DNA of 64,000 nt from Phorcus lineatus (GCA_921293015.1 OV121088.1:4278001-4342000), one strand, 5' to 3'. Positions 1 to 11,109 are shown, numbered from the stretch's first letter. Numbers and translations are program-made. The notes: generated by a model not told the origin, from the letters alone.

Positions 1-415
1 TACGTTACAGTAAATCCGCATGAACTACGATATGGGAAATATTAAGATTTTGCCCATAACCAGAAAAGCGGAAACGGCAGCCGCTGTTGTCAATCCAATA
101 ACAATGCTAATACTGTGTTATTAAATCTGTTAATTTACAACATTGCTTTCATTAAACCTATTTCATGATTTGTTCTCAGTTCAGAGTTTAGGTACAAATT
201 CAATAGCTGCACACAGTACTAGTTCAGCCGTTTCCATGTGTCAATATATCCGTTTTGTGCACAGCTAACACAGATTTTTATATGTCCAGGCCGACAGCGG
301 CTGTCTTAACGTTTTCATTGTTGATTGCAGGTAAATTGTAAAGAATGTTTAGTATTTCATTGCATCGATAGAAAGTTTAAGCGAATGCATAAGTCCTTGT
401 AAATCTTAAAATAGT
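1..415. repeat. Dispersed repeat, inverted partner at 43385-43790
   Basis: The first roughly 415 bases are a diverged reverse complement of about 43385-43790. Shared blocks include the GCAGCCGCTG region, the GTTCTCAGTTCAGAGTT region, the AACGGCTG/CAGCCGTTTCC region and the TGCATCGATAGAAAG region. No coding potential was recognised. It could be an internal part of a transposable element cut by the window edge. Confidence 0.6.
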
Positions 416-603
416 CAATTTAAACCGTAAAAGCGTGCCCTAGTGCCTTTAAATTAGTTTGTTAATAAATCGGCGATCAACATGCACCATGTTAAAACCA
501 CAATAACCTTTTGATCTAAACCTTTAATTAAATGTGATTAAATAGACAGTACAGTTCCTGAGGAGGTTTGGAGATGGTTTCTGATCACATCACTATCTGT
601 CTG

Positions 604-752
604 TTAAATTTTGGAGTCTTGAGGCCAGACCTTCTCCATATGTGCCTCCATCCAAAAGAGCTCCTGGTCATCATCTGCTACAAAATGTACTTCTTGTAGA
701 GATCCTCCTGTCACACTCCGGTCAAACGATCTTACTCCCGGTCTCAAGATAG
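604..752 (-). CDS. Unit A exon: C-terminal part of macro-like domain, early stop
   Basis: The exon starts after a TTTTCAG acceptor at 753-755 and runs 149 bases to a TAA at 604. It encodes the final helix and strand of the macro-like fold (GVRSFDRSVTGGSLQEVHFV). In units B and C the frame continues about 25 codons further; here the homologous downstream DNA is still present after the stop, so the stop is a recent truncation rather than the ancestral end. Confidence 0.65.
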
Positions 753-3700
753 CTGAAAATAGGAAGAGGAATAAAGGATTGAAAAAGAGTTGGAAATGAT
801 GTCTCCTAATTGTGAAAAACATAGGTACTTTAATATTCACTGAATATGATTACCACCTTAAAGGGACATATTATAAGTTACCATGTGTCCGCGAGTTTGA
901 TGTGGAGATATATCATGTGTTCGAGTTAAATATCAAACGTAACGTATTTATCTCGACGAAGACCCTTTTTGAATACTTTAGATATGGATTTAAATATTGG
1001 ATGGGTCAAAATGGCGGCTGAAAGTTTGAAAGTGTCTGGACCACAGAACATGAAGGCATCACTGCATAATGCTCTGGTTGGTATGAATATCTATGATTAT
1101 AAATGAAGAGTGAAAACCTCGACTGATATGTGTATAGATTGGTTTTCTGGTTCATCCATCCAATCTCCATCTCGCTGATGGACAGCCTCGCTGCGAGCGA
1201 GAGAGTGAACAGACAGGCTGTTACACACCCCCCCCCCTCCTTGACATGTCTATTATGCAAATCTGAGTGGTAACAGTGTATAAACTGGGACGAAATGTGT
1301 CATTTTTACATATTTCCATGGTACCCCCCCTCAGCCACTTATTCTCTGAAGCGTCACACCGAAAGATGGATGTCCCCATATCTTTGGTTCTAATTATCAT
1401 AGTACCATAATCATGGTATCTAAATGTATGTTTAGAAGTTCACTGAATCCATTGACAGACATTTTAGATAGCTACTATGAGTCATGTGTACGAAATTTTA
1501 GGATTCCGTTACAAAAACTCCTCATTCATGACTTCGATCGGTAACATTTCTGTTTCCTCATCTCTACAGTTAATGTATATAATTTTATTTTACATTATTT
1601 GTACTAAGAGTAGAATTATGAGTACTTGTGACCCTTTTGTGTACATATTTGTACTTATAACGCACAAATTAAGTGTCCCAAAGCAACCCAAGGGACCTAC
1701 CGTTAATCTACTATTATTAAAATACACCAAATCATCCTTGGAAAAAAACCTATTTTCTCTTCTCTACAGTTAATGTATATTATTTTATTTTACATTATTT
1801 GCACTAAAAGGAGAATTATGAGTACTTGAAACTCTTTTGTGTACTTATGTGTACTTATGACACACAAATTAAGTGTCCAAAACCAAACCAAAGGACCTAT
1901 CTTTATTCTACTATCATTGAAATACACCAACTCAACCTTTAAAAAACCTCACAATTTAGTATTTTGGATGTGTTGTTTTACTTCTAAATCATTGGGGATT
2001 TAAAGGGATAGATTTAAAGAGTACAAAGAAGATTCCACATATGTACTAATTCCGTCTTAACACACATCACAGTCATGTAGTAAAGGAGTACATTCTTGCA
2101 AGTTATTCATTTTCAATCTCCATATGACTGTTTGATTCAGCTCCCTTTTGGACATCACCAATTTATCAAAATCATAGTTTTAAGAGAGAGCATCATCATC
2201 AATAAAATCACCATACACCACACACCACAACAACCATCATAAGCATTCTCAAAGCTGTCACGTTGCAAGGCCTTGATGTCGACCAAATCTCTAGGAAGAG
2301 CGCAATGTCTCTAGCTTCCAATCCACAAGAGTCAAACTATGACTCTCATTAGCAACAGGAACAACAGGCATTGGAACAAGAGATGTCTTTCTTAGAGCCA
2401 CCTGTTAACTGAAATGTATTGTATAATACCCCATGCTTTGTATGGTATCATTATAGTGTCCATGTTACAGTGTTTGACTCATCTTCACAGCGATAGTCAT
2501 TCAGTTGCAGACAGCAAACTTTATCAACAATTTTTGTATGCCAGGTCCACCATAGACAACAAAATTGAAATCTTAATAGGGCATTTATAAGTGATATATT
2601 ATAAGGAAGACAAAATTTTCTGTCTTACAACTTTATTTTAAATTTCACGTTCCTGAGTACTGCTTTAGGGGTATAAAAAGCCATATCAGCCGCTGTTCAT
2701 TCAGACTACACAACATCGGTACAGCGACCTGAAACTTGCCAAGACGAAACAGAGCGGAACGCAACAACACTATTGGCAGACTGCAAGCAGGAGCGACGCA
2801 GCCAGATGTTGCAACACACTTTGGCGTGTCCAGACAGACCATCTCTTCATTGTGGACCCGTTTCAACATCCGAAACAGCGTTGATGATAGGCCAAGGTCA
2901 GGCAGACCAAGGGTGACTAGTCGGGCCCAAGATCGGTACATCCGACTGCTCTACCTTCAACGTCAACAACAACGCAGATACCAGACCTGCGTCGAATTTC
3001 CGATCAAACGGTACGCAACAGGCTGAGAGAGGCTGGACTTTTTCCACGATGACCGGTTTGATGTCCACCAGATTTGTCACCAATTGAGCACATCTGGGAC
3101 GAACTGGATCGACGCGCGCACAGTAAGAATCCACCACCCAAAACACTTCTAGCACTTCTTGCAGCACTTCAGCACGAATTGCATAACATTCCACAGGCTG
3201 TGATTGACAACTTGATTGCATCCATGGGTCGTCAGTGCCAAGCAATAATCAATGCCAATGGTGGCCATACCCGATACTGACATTTGTGCACCCCTGTGAT
3301 GTTAAAACACTTGTGCACCTGTGCAATTAAAGATCCTGCTTATTCTGAATAAAATTTACTGAACAGAGATCTTCAAACAGCGTTTTAGTTTTCATTTCAA
3401 TGTTTAACTTGCATCTGTGGTCTTTATTTTGAACTTTGAAAGTCAGTGTCAAGTTTCTCTTTTTTGAGAGTTTATATAAAATCACCTTGCTACAGTAAAT
3501 GGGCACGAATCTTAGATTGTGAATTATCAGAAAAAGATTGGACAATATTGAATACGATTACTCACAAATGTACTCGTAGTACAGACTTAACATGGCTTTA
3601 GTACAGGATTATTCATCATATTCTCCCTACAAATTGTTTCTTATTTCGGATAAAAATATCTGAGTCACCCCTTTGTCGTTTTTGTAATACAGAACTAGAA

Positions 3701-5925
3701 ACTTTGGAACATCTTTTCTTATATTGTAATCCATGTTGTATGGAAAAGATTAGAAAAATGGTTAGAAACCGCCCAAATATATGCAAACGTCACAAGTAAA
3801 GAGATAATACTCGGAATCAAAGGGAAAATTAACAATCCCATTAACGCTATTATTCTGCTTGTAAAAGAAATATATTTCACAAGCGCTATAAAAAAATATA
3901 CCCAAGTTTGATTGTATACTGGGCTGATTAATCAGTACTATGATATAACAAAATGCTTTTATTTAGTTTCTGGTGAGAATGATTTATTCGTCAAGTTCTG
4001 GTCCTCATTACATACTATACTGAGAATTGATTTATAGAAGTTTAATTTTCAACATTGTCTTTGTCAAAGTAACGATTATTATTATTATGTCTGTTATGTA
4101 TTTGTTAACTTTCAGCATTGTCTATAAGTATAACACTTATTGCTATGTTTCTAAAGTGCTTAAGGCCACTAAAACTCCTGCATGTCTGTCACCAGCACAT
4201 ACTGAGATACATATATGCTGAGAGATTGATGTATAGAAGTCAACTTTCAATAATGTCTTTGTTTATGTAACGCTATTTATCACTCTGTCCATAACATGCC
4301 AACGGTCACTTATATCACAAATGTATGTCATGTGTATTTCTTTCTATGGGACAACTATTTCCCCTTGTTTTTCTTTATGTTATTTTGAACGCACTTGTTG
4401 TCAAATTTTTCTATTGTAAAAAATATGGAAATAAAAAAAAATAGTTTAAAAAAAAATAAAATCTAATGAAAATATATTGTCAAGAAAGACTTTTATACTT
4501 ACAAATCCACGGGAACGCAATTGATTTGAGTTTTCTGTTGGCAGCTTCACAGAGACACTTGATGATGCCTTCCCTGGTATTAAATAGACTAACAAGGTTG
4601 AAGATTTTTTGGCAGGGAAGACGACCAGCACCAGTGACAAAAACTGATCCACGAGAAACAAAACCTTTCTCTCGCCTTGTTCTCTGTAACTCATCTGACA
4701 GTTCAGGTCCTGCAGCATCAGCAACAGACCTGGAGACTGTACCCAGTGGTGAGAGATCTGGGTTGACCAGTCTGACGATGACATCTGTTGTGAGTGTTGT
4801 CATATCTCCTTTGTAAAGCTTCAAACTCAGTGTCTTGCCTTGATCAACCAAGCTGCTATCTTGTTGAGTGACTGTCTTCGTCCTCGCCGCAGCTGTGGGT
4901 TGAATATGAATTTAAGTGATTATAAAGAGAAGGTTTTTCTATTTGGTACCTCTAAACATTGCGAACATAAACAGATCAAATTTACAATGCTGTGCATTAA
5001 AATGTTACTTTAATGTGTCTTACTAAGATTGCGAAATCTTGTAGTTTCTTAACTGAAATCACACAACATCCTCCTCCTGTTAAACTTTCAAAACAATGAT
5101 GTGTATTAAATTGTTACTTCAATGTGTTCTACTATTCATGAAAAATCTACAATCACATATTTTGTTATCTGAAATCCTAAAACATTTTTAACTGTCAATA
5201 ATGAATGCAATGTAGACACGAAACCACATTTGTTGCGATTTAATTTTAATCGAAGTTATATTAATGCAGATTCATCTATCAAATTTATCTTTTTAAGCAT
5301 TTCGATAATTAATGTTATTCTGCTCGAATGATTTTAAATCTAATATAAATACTGTGCAGGTCACCATACACCAACACAAAATTTATTGTCGACAGGAGTC
5401 GACTGTCAACTTGTTATTCGGGTATAAAAAGAGAGTATCGAGTGACAAATCAGCTAGTTAAAAGCTTAGAAACGTTGGTAATTCCTCATTATCAGGAATG
5501 AGATTATCAAGATTAGAATATCGAATTTATAAGAAAAGCTTTTAACATTATTAATCAATCGCGCCAATGCGTTTGGATTAATATTTTAGCTGATCTCGGA
5601 CACTGTTTAATAGTAAAACAGTTTAATAGCCAAATAACGTATTCTTTTTACAACTCAGGTGGGACACTGCAATCGGAAATGCCAGTGTGGATTTTTTAAA
5701 TATGAAAACCATTTAAGCAAAACACTGCAAGGTACTTTTGTTTTGATTTATTACAATTTAAACATTATGGAATCATTAAAGTAATTTTCATGTGTATTAT
5801 TGTAATTTGAAAAAAAATGAAATGATTTTTAAATTTAGAGTTTGTTATCTTAAATTCGAAAAGCATTTAATCTTCAAGTGATTGACAACATATAAAACAT
5901 TGATGATTAAAACTTATTAAAAGGG

Positions 5926-5996
<71 letters not shown>

Positions 5997-8047
5997 GTTA
6001 CTGTCTTAACATAAAAATTCAAAGAAACTTAACTTGCAAACAGGAAAAAGAATTTACAAGTCTTTAAATATTTCTAAAAGTTCATCAATTTAAATATCAC
6101 ATCACTGGCTATCTTATCCTGATTGGTTGGTTAACTTGTTGGGCAAGTAATGACAGACACTCCTATTATTTCATATAATGATTGAGAAGAAGAATTCTAA
6201 AAGCCTGAATAAACAAATACATGTATTACTCAAAAAGGTCATGTTTAAAACGAGTTAATTAAATCTTACTAAATGTGATTTGTATTCCAAATAATGAGGT
6301 ACAGGCTCCTATTAAAAATATTCAAACAGAAACCTTTGATTTCAATAATATTAAATAACCATTTTTTGCATAAATATCCAAAGAATCTTAGACTATTAGA
6401 GAATGAATATCTATTGATATTTCTCGGGTTTATACCCTACCACATTGGTGAATTATTGTTCATTATTTTTCGCTTTTTGGTCCATGATCCATTTTTATCA
6501 TAGAATGATATTTGGGAAATTAAACTGATATTAGGAAAGATTTTAATAAATCATTCCAATCTATATTTATTCTTTTCTTCTGATGACAGCTAATGTTGAT
6601 CGACCAACTGTACTAAGTGTCCGAATTTTAAAGTTATATTTGATCATTAGTTGAACTTGGTTGTTGAACTTAAAATTTGTTTCGAGATTAATTGTAGATT
6701 AGACCTTGCATAGATATTGAGAAATATAACCTATAACCTATAACCACACATTAACCAGATATGTTTTTCTCACATTAATCAATGTAAATAGACGTGATCA
6801 ACAGTTGTGAAATCATGTTATGACAATGTTTATAACAAAGACAGGCGATCTAAATGTAACATAAACAATATGGCTCCCCTCAATAAGTAATTCATGAAAA
6901 ATATTTGTCGACTACCTTGAGTGTTTGGAACTGCTTGGGGCAGTGCGTCTTGGCGTCCAAAGGCTCCAAGTTGTGACACAAGTCCATCAAATGTTGTTTT
7001 CTGTGTTGGCGAGAACTTGAGCCTATCTTCATTGATTTTCACATCAGTGGCAACAGGTTGATTTTGCAAAGCATCCACACTTCTCTTGATGGCAGGATAC
7101 ATCTGCAACATCTCCACGTCATCACCTTTCTCCTTGGTCTGGGTGAAGTAGGTATCTGTGGACTCGATGACAGCAAGGGTGGTATCATAAGCTGCTGATG
7201 ACTTCTCAATAGCTGAAAGCATTGCTGAACTTTCTTGCTGCAGTTCAGACAAAAGTTGATTCCTTCGTTGCTCCAGCTGCAGCTTCATGTCATCAATCAT
7301 CTTGTTGATGTTCCTTTCAGACTCCGTCTTGATTCTTTCTACTTCTTTCCCCGTTGCTTTTATTGCTTTTTGACGTTGTTTGAGGCCATTCTTTGTCTTG
7401 TTAATGTCCTTAAGAGATTGCAGAAGAGATGATCTTCTTTTATCAGCAGCATTTTGAGTCTTCACCAAATCATGACCATTGTGATCAATAACTGTACAAG
7501 AAACACAACAGAGTTCCTCATCTGTAGAGCAGTAGAATTCAATGTGTTGCTTCGGATGTTTTGGACAGAAATGACCTTGTGAAAACTCCCTTATTGGTAC
7601 CTTGAGAGCATCTTCCAATGAACTGATATTGTGATCTCTGCTCAAATGGTTACGCTTGTGGGAATTTATGCATTCATTGCAGAGATACGACTGGCATTCA
7701 TCGCATCTCCCATCAGCATTATTGCCATCAGGGCAGTTTGTGCACTTGATCTTCTTCTGTTTTTTCATGTGCAGGAAATCCACCAGCTTGCTCCTTACAG
7801 GATCTGCAGGTAAAGAACTGGCCTTCCCTTTGACCTGTTCAACATGTCTGCAGAGAGGGCAAGTTAGCTGTCCTCTTCCATCCTTCTGAAGGAGCTGATC
7901 TAAGCACTCTGTACATAGGGCATGAAGGCAGTACTTTTGTAGACGGGGACGTCTGTTCGTGTGGTTATAATACTCAACACAAACTGGGCATTCCAAAAAC
8001 TCATCTTTGAGGGATGTGACGTTGACATTCTCTGGTGGTTCAGCCAT
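604..8047 (-). CDS. Unit A: predicted TRIM–macro-like protein gene (3 coding exons)
   Basis: Predicted coding exons in transcription order are 6916-8047, 4503-4892 and 604-752, joined in phase 1 at both junctions, giving 557 codons including the stop. The product would be a RING, B-box 1, B-box 2 and coiled-coil protein followed by a PARP9/14-type macro-like domain. TRIM proteins of this layout are normally RING-type E3 ubiquitin ligases that dimerise through the coiled coil; macro domains bind ADP-ribose. The joining is inferred: the same exon order and phase recur in units B, C and D. The last exon stops about 25 codons earlier than in B or C, and homologous sequence continues past the stop, so the C-terminus is truncated. 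The splice acceptor used 14 bases before the ATG in B and D is not preserved here. It is otherwise open and may be functional. Confidence 0.6.
1206..1560. repeat. Repeat block shared with 38215-38375 and 54885-55215
   Basis: This block contains the phrases AAATCTGAGTGGTAACAGTG, TATAAACTGGGACG, TCAGCCACTTATTCT and AGCGTCACACC. The same phrases recur in the same order and orientation at about 38260-38365 and 54950-55040, and the 1320-1560 part recurs at 55000-55215. It is non-coding and probably part of a mobile element or an old duplicated spacer. A poly-C tract lies at about 1230. Confidence 0.6.
1561..1950 (+). repeat. Two-copy tandem repeat, period about 200 bp
   Basis: TCTCTACAGTTAATGTATAT occurs at 1561 and again at 1761, and the following about 190 bases stay alignable (ATTATGAGTACTTG, AAATTAAGTGTCC, GGACCTA, AATACACCAA). 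The homologous stretch near 55245-55420 appears only once, so the tandem step happened on this copy. Confidence 0.7.
2640..3345 (+). mobile_element. Deleted Tc1/mariner-like DNA transposon
   Basis: Two pieces of one transposase are visible. From about 2736 the plus strand encodes a Tc1-type N-terminal helix-turn-helix region (RNRAERNNTIGRL, VATHFGVSRQTISSLW, DRPRSGRPR). From about 3074 it encodes the C-terminal piece with the SPIEHIWDELDRR motif that holds the last catalytic acid in this family. The central DDE catalytic core is missing and frameshifts or stops lie between the pieces, so the element is inactive. Terminal repeats were not firmly delimited, so the ends are approximate. Confidence 0.75.
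3575..4460 (+). mobile_element. 5'-truncated LINE (L1-like) 3' fragment with A-rich tail
   Basis: At about 3660-3740 the plus strand reads SPLCRFCNTELETLEHLFLYC, the cysteine/histidine motif that follows the reverse transcriptase in many L1-like LINEs. Downstream reading gives EIILGIKGKINNPINAIIL and LVKEIYFTSAIKKYTQ, typical of the LINE C-terminus. The segment ends in an A-rich stretch (AATAAAAAAAAATAG, then a second A run) at about 4430-4460. It is short, interrupted by stops and non-functional. The start is approximate. Confidence 0.65.
4503..4892 (-). CDS. Unit A exon: N-terminal part of macro-like domain
   Basis: This is a 390-base exon between a CACAG acceptor and a GTAAGT donor, open in the frame set by the TRIM exon (phase 1 in, phase 1 out). 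Recognisable macrodomain landmarks are the KLYKGDMTTL start, a DVIVRLVN strand where active macrodomains have a NAAN-like motif, AAGPEL, VFVTGAGRLPC and a terminal SIAFPWI. The order and wording resemble PARP9/PARP14 macrodomains. The glycine-rich loop 1 of ADP-ribose binders is replaced by a DLSPLG-type stretch. Antisense reading frames here are shadows. Confidence 0.75.
4893..6915. other. Unit A intron 1 (TRIM to macro-like exon)
   Basis: This is AT-rich intronic sequence, paralogous in part to introns 1 of B, C and D (the AATGTAGACACG and ATTTTGATAA-type blocks, and the AATGTAAATAGAC block before the TRIM donor). It holds an AT microsatellite. The 37-bp minisatellite of B, C and D is represented by only about one unit near 6735-6790. 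An open frame at 6294-6503 has no recognisable domain and is taken as chance. Confidence 0.5.
5929..5992. repeat. (AT)n microsatellite
   Basis: An almost perfect alternating TA/AT tract of about 60 bases. Confidence 0.95.
6916..8047 (-). CDS. Unit A exon: RING–B-box–B-box–coiled-coil (TRIM) module
   Basis: This is a 377-codon exon with no stops. The RING finger has cysteine/histidine ligands at residues 20, 23, 40, 42, 45, 48, 63 and 66 (CPVC ... CLHALC ... CPLC). B-box 1 spans about 102-137 (CTNC, CDEC, CKEC-like pairs, then H). B-box 2 spans about 160-191 (CPKH ... CCVSC ... DHNGH). A coiled coil rich in K, Q, E and R covers about 195-300. No NHL or B30.2 domain follows. The start is the ATG at 8047, the position conserved in B and D. 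The end is a donor (CAAG|GTAGTC) at 6916, leaving phase 1. Residues of about 191-250 differ much more from B and D than the rest does. As a family, such proteins ligate ubiquitin and often act in innate immunity; the target here is unknown. Confidence 0.85.
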
Positions 8048-8949
8048 TGTAGTTTCAATAATGTCAAAAGAAGAGGAGATAGCTGTAGCAGGCGTTGAAA
8101 GAAGTGTAGAGGAGAGAGGGCCAGTGACAGACGCTTGACATAGACCATGCAGTGCAAGAACTTGCCCTTAAGAGATGTGGTTGAAAACAATAGAGGAGGA
8201 AAATATGGAAGATGACAACGAATTTCAAAGAAATCATACAGCATAGAAATTTTCATAAAAATTACTCGATATGAATAATAATGAGTAAAAATACTTATCA
8301 AGTCACAATACAGTGTTACATAATTTCTTCAGAAGCCAACTTAACTAGATTTTAGATTTCAAAAAATATCTGGCCATGTTTTGGGGGAAAAATTACTCCT
8401 TAAAATCTCCTTTACTAGGTGAGATAGGGGAGACACAAGATGGAATTGGGCTTGTTTAATTGAGTCCTACAGTAATGATACCATGTCAAATTAATGTAAA
8501 AGTTGATAATATATGTGAATATCCTATTTACATCACTTTATTTCTACAATGTCGTACCTGACGTGCTTAAAATGCTGGACCCTGAACAGATTTGAAAAAG
8601 CTAGTTGACGACCCCAGGTAAATTTGAATAGACATGCTAATAAAACCATATGATTCTGATCTATGAAATTAAAGGTAAAATACATATCATATCGCCTTTG
8701 TCAGTTTCCTCTCTTTCCTTTTGACTCTGTTGAACTTTGGTTTCGTTCCTATGTTGATGTTATCAGTGATAATGAGGCACAAGAACTCAATCCGTCTATT
8801 TACTATTAACATGATTCAGATATCCGATAACTCCTAATCTACAGGAAAAGAGACGTCAGGTTAAAGAATTAAGGAGTTAAGATCAATTATTTGATATATA
8901 TGTATATGGAGTTATACTAAGGCAAATATCACATCGTGTATGATGTTTG

Positions 8950-9490
8950 TAGGACCGGGATCTGTGGCAGGTCTGTAATCTATGGCGGATTTCCTTATCT
9001 GTGGTGCGTTTGTTTGTTAGACTGTTTCCTGACGCCATTTAGAATGACGTCATTGTGCATTGACGTCATAGTAGCTAACTGTTCCAGTCATAAGGCCCTT
9101 TTGCGTCGCTAGCGAAATAATTAGGGAAGTCACAGAGAGATATTGCAAACGGATTAGACCAAATAAAAAGAGTCCATGTCCCAATTACGAAAATACATTA
9201 CACAATACCTTTCATTGAAATAAGACATACCACATCAATTGTGTTTATTTTGTAGGATCTTTTTAGCCCCCGGTGAGTCTGTTTTCTATAGCCTTTAGAT
9301 ATTGAAAAACTATTTTTTGTAACCCTTGGAATCTTGTCAACGAATTTTTGGGTAAGTTTGTATAGCGTAATGTTTGGTTAATCATTGCAGAAAAATACAA
9401 AAAAAAGGTACAAATGTCAAGCATTTGAAATTCTGCCATAGATTTGGAAATCCGCCACAGATTTGAGGCCTACCATGGATTCGAGTCTTA
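8950..9490. mobile_element. MITE-like element with ~45-bp terminal inverted repeats
   Basis: The left end (8950-8998, TAGGACCGGGATCTGTGGCA ...) is near-complementary to the right end (about 9443-9490, ... GGATTCGAGTCTTA), both carrying the ATCTATGGCGGATTTCC-type core. The matching spacer of unit B (about 26935-26965) runs straight through without it, so it is an insertion. It encodes nothing recognisable. Confidence 0.7.
9045..9068. promoter_or_regulatory. Pair of perfect CRE palindromes (TGACGTCA)
   Basis: TGACGTCA occurs at 9045-9052 and 9061-9068, inside the MITE-like element and about 1 kb upstream of the unit A TRIM exon. This is the consensus site for CREB/ATF bZIP factors. Function here is unproven. 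Confidence 0.4.
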
Positions 9491-9919
9491 CATATTTTAA
9501 AAAAATGTATTACTCGCCTGTTGAAGAAAGCGCTGTTCAATTATTCAACAAATGTTATTCAAACTGTGTCCTAACATATGTTATTTCCGTTTGATAATCG
9601 TTTAGTGTGACATCGCAATGTCAGTGGAGCAAACTTTCTCGCAATGTTTTAGAAATACAATTCAGCGAGTATTAAAAAGAATACTTCACTAAAATAACAT
9701 CAAACTCGTCAATGGTAAATATATATCTAACTTGCTTTTGCGAACTCAAATCCCAAAGCACCTCTTCGTTCGTTTTAATGCTCTATATCACATTTTGTCT
9801 CAGCCCAAACCACATTGAGAGGGGCGGATCCGAAAGGATTGGGGATAGGTCAGGGGTGTTCAGTGTCTCTACGTGGGCTAACATTGTACTGACTATGAAT
9901 AAACTTGTAAGGCTGTTGG

Positions 9920-10450
9920 GAAAGCCAGGTTTCATTTCAACTTTCGGTTTGATATTGATTTTGTTTTGTCGTCTGTCTTTCATTTGTTAAATGATCGTAT
10001 TTCTCCTAAAATAAGACACTCATAAGAGTTAATAGCCTGTTTTAATGCTTCAAAATATTTTGATAAAAGAATTGGTTATTTGTCTTACTAGCATTTTACA
10101 TAAATTAAACAACGTACAAAACAAAGGCTTGATTTAATCATTGTACCTGTTGAATATCTATACTACATAGTTATAATTCTGCATAACAATATATATCTAA
10201 AACTGTACAGCCTACCTGTATTAGTGATATGATTATCAACGCCCGCGACCTCACCCCTTAGCTACAGTTGCGTGTCGGTTTCCAACTGTGAAGGGAGGTA
10301 ATCAATTGAGCTTCTCTTTCAATTTGTTCAACCAAACTTACTTCTTTCAAACAGCTCTGTCCGTGTAGCCGTGGCGTGTTTATCGCATAGTGATTAAATA
10401 TCTTACCTATGGGGTAAGGGATCTTCTATATTCAATGTTACAACTTTCAT
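9920..10450. promoter_or_regulatory. Upstream block conserved between array units
   Basis: Phrases such as CAGGTTTCATTTCAACTTTC, CCCGCGACCTC and GAAGGGAGGTAATC recur in order upstream of units B (27410-27900), C (40375-40860) and D (55925-56300). Its position 2-3 kb before each TRIM exon would suit a promoter or untranslated first exon, but equal conservation could simply reflect recent duplication. Confidence 0.3.
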
Positions 10451-10882
10451 AATCTTTTGTGTGGCTTAGATACGAACCAAAATGCTAAGTCAAACTACCT
10501 CTCTAAATTTGCATCTTCGTCTTTAAAATGCCAAAACTATTATATTAACTTAAAACTTAAAACTATCAATAAATAAAATAAATTTCCTGTGTGTCTAATG
10601 TTTATAAGTATTACTTTGAGTCGCCCAGAAATCTATGCATGCCAGGGTATTTGATGTGTTGAAGGAGTAGTATTGCCCATTTCATTATTAATGTTTTTAA
10701 AGTATTTAAAATAATGTCACAATTATAAGCATAATGAATATATACTTTCAAGTATAATTGTTTGTCGGAGTGGGGCTCCTGAAAGAACTCAAATAATTCT
10801 CCGATCACACCAAATTGTTGTTTATCAATCAACGAGCTACATACACCACATATAATACCACATTAACGTTTAGTTCGATGAT

Positions 10883-11109
10883 TCACTGTGATGGGTATGA
10901 TAGCAAAGTTCCTGCAGAGGGATGGAGATGTTTTTCGATCATATCAATATCCTGCTGATCAATCTCGGAGACACAAGGCCAGGTCTTCTTCATCTGGTCC
11001 TCTGTTCTAGAGAGATCCCAGCCGTTATCAACTACAATACATGTATGTACTTCTTGTAGAGACCCTCCTGTTACAGTCTGGTCAAATAATTGTATTAGTT
11101 GTATAAATG
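10883..11109 (-). CDS. Unit X exon: C-terminal part of macro-like domain
   Basis: After a TTTTTCAG acceptor (11110-11112) the exon is open in the conserved phase to a TGA at 10883-10885. It encodes LIQLFDQTVTGGSLQEVH, then an acidic/aromatic stretch and DIDMIEKHLHPSAGT, and ends in YPSQ. No ATG near the start keeps it from being obvious as an open frame; homology with B and C (VTGGSLQEVH, IREHLHPSSGT) reveals it. Confidence 0.6.

Larger units (their letters stand above)
753..4502. other. Unit A intron between macro-like exons
   Basis: No host coding sequence was recognised here. The interval contains a repeat block at 1206-1560, a tandem 200-bp duplication at 1561-1950, a deleted Tc1-like element at about 2640-3345 and a LINE 3' fragment at about 3575-4460. 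The remainder is AT-rich sequence in which I see nothing. I looked for a small exon carrying the missing macrodomain phosphate-loop motif and found none. Confidence 0.5.
8048..10882. other. Spacer upstream of unit A
   Basis: This probably contains the promoter and untranslated first exon of unit A, which I cannot place exactly. It includes an inverted-repeat element (8950-9490) and a conserved upstream block (about 9920-10450). Open frames at 9712-9990 and 10611-10832 lack recognisable domains or counterparts and are not called. Confidence 0.45.

Noticed and set aside
1477-1773. 98-codon plus-strand open frame
   Set aside because: Lies across a tandem repeat boundary and has no conserved counterpart at the 55.2-kb copy.
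2645-3245. Minus-strand open frames over the Tc1-like element
   Set aside because: Antisense shadows of the transposase fragments.
4466-4816. Plus-strand open frame over the unit A macro-like exon
   Set aside because: Antisense shadow; the minus strand carries the conserved motifs and splice sites. The same holds at 33775-33999 and 53798-53980.
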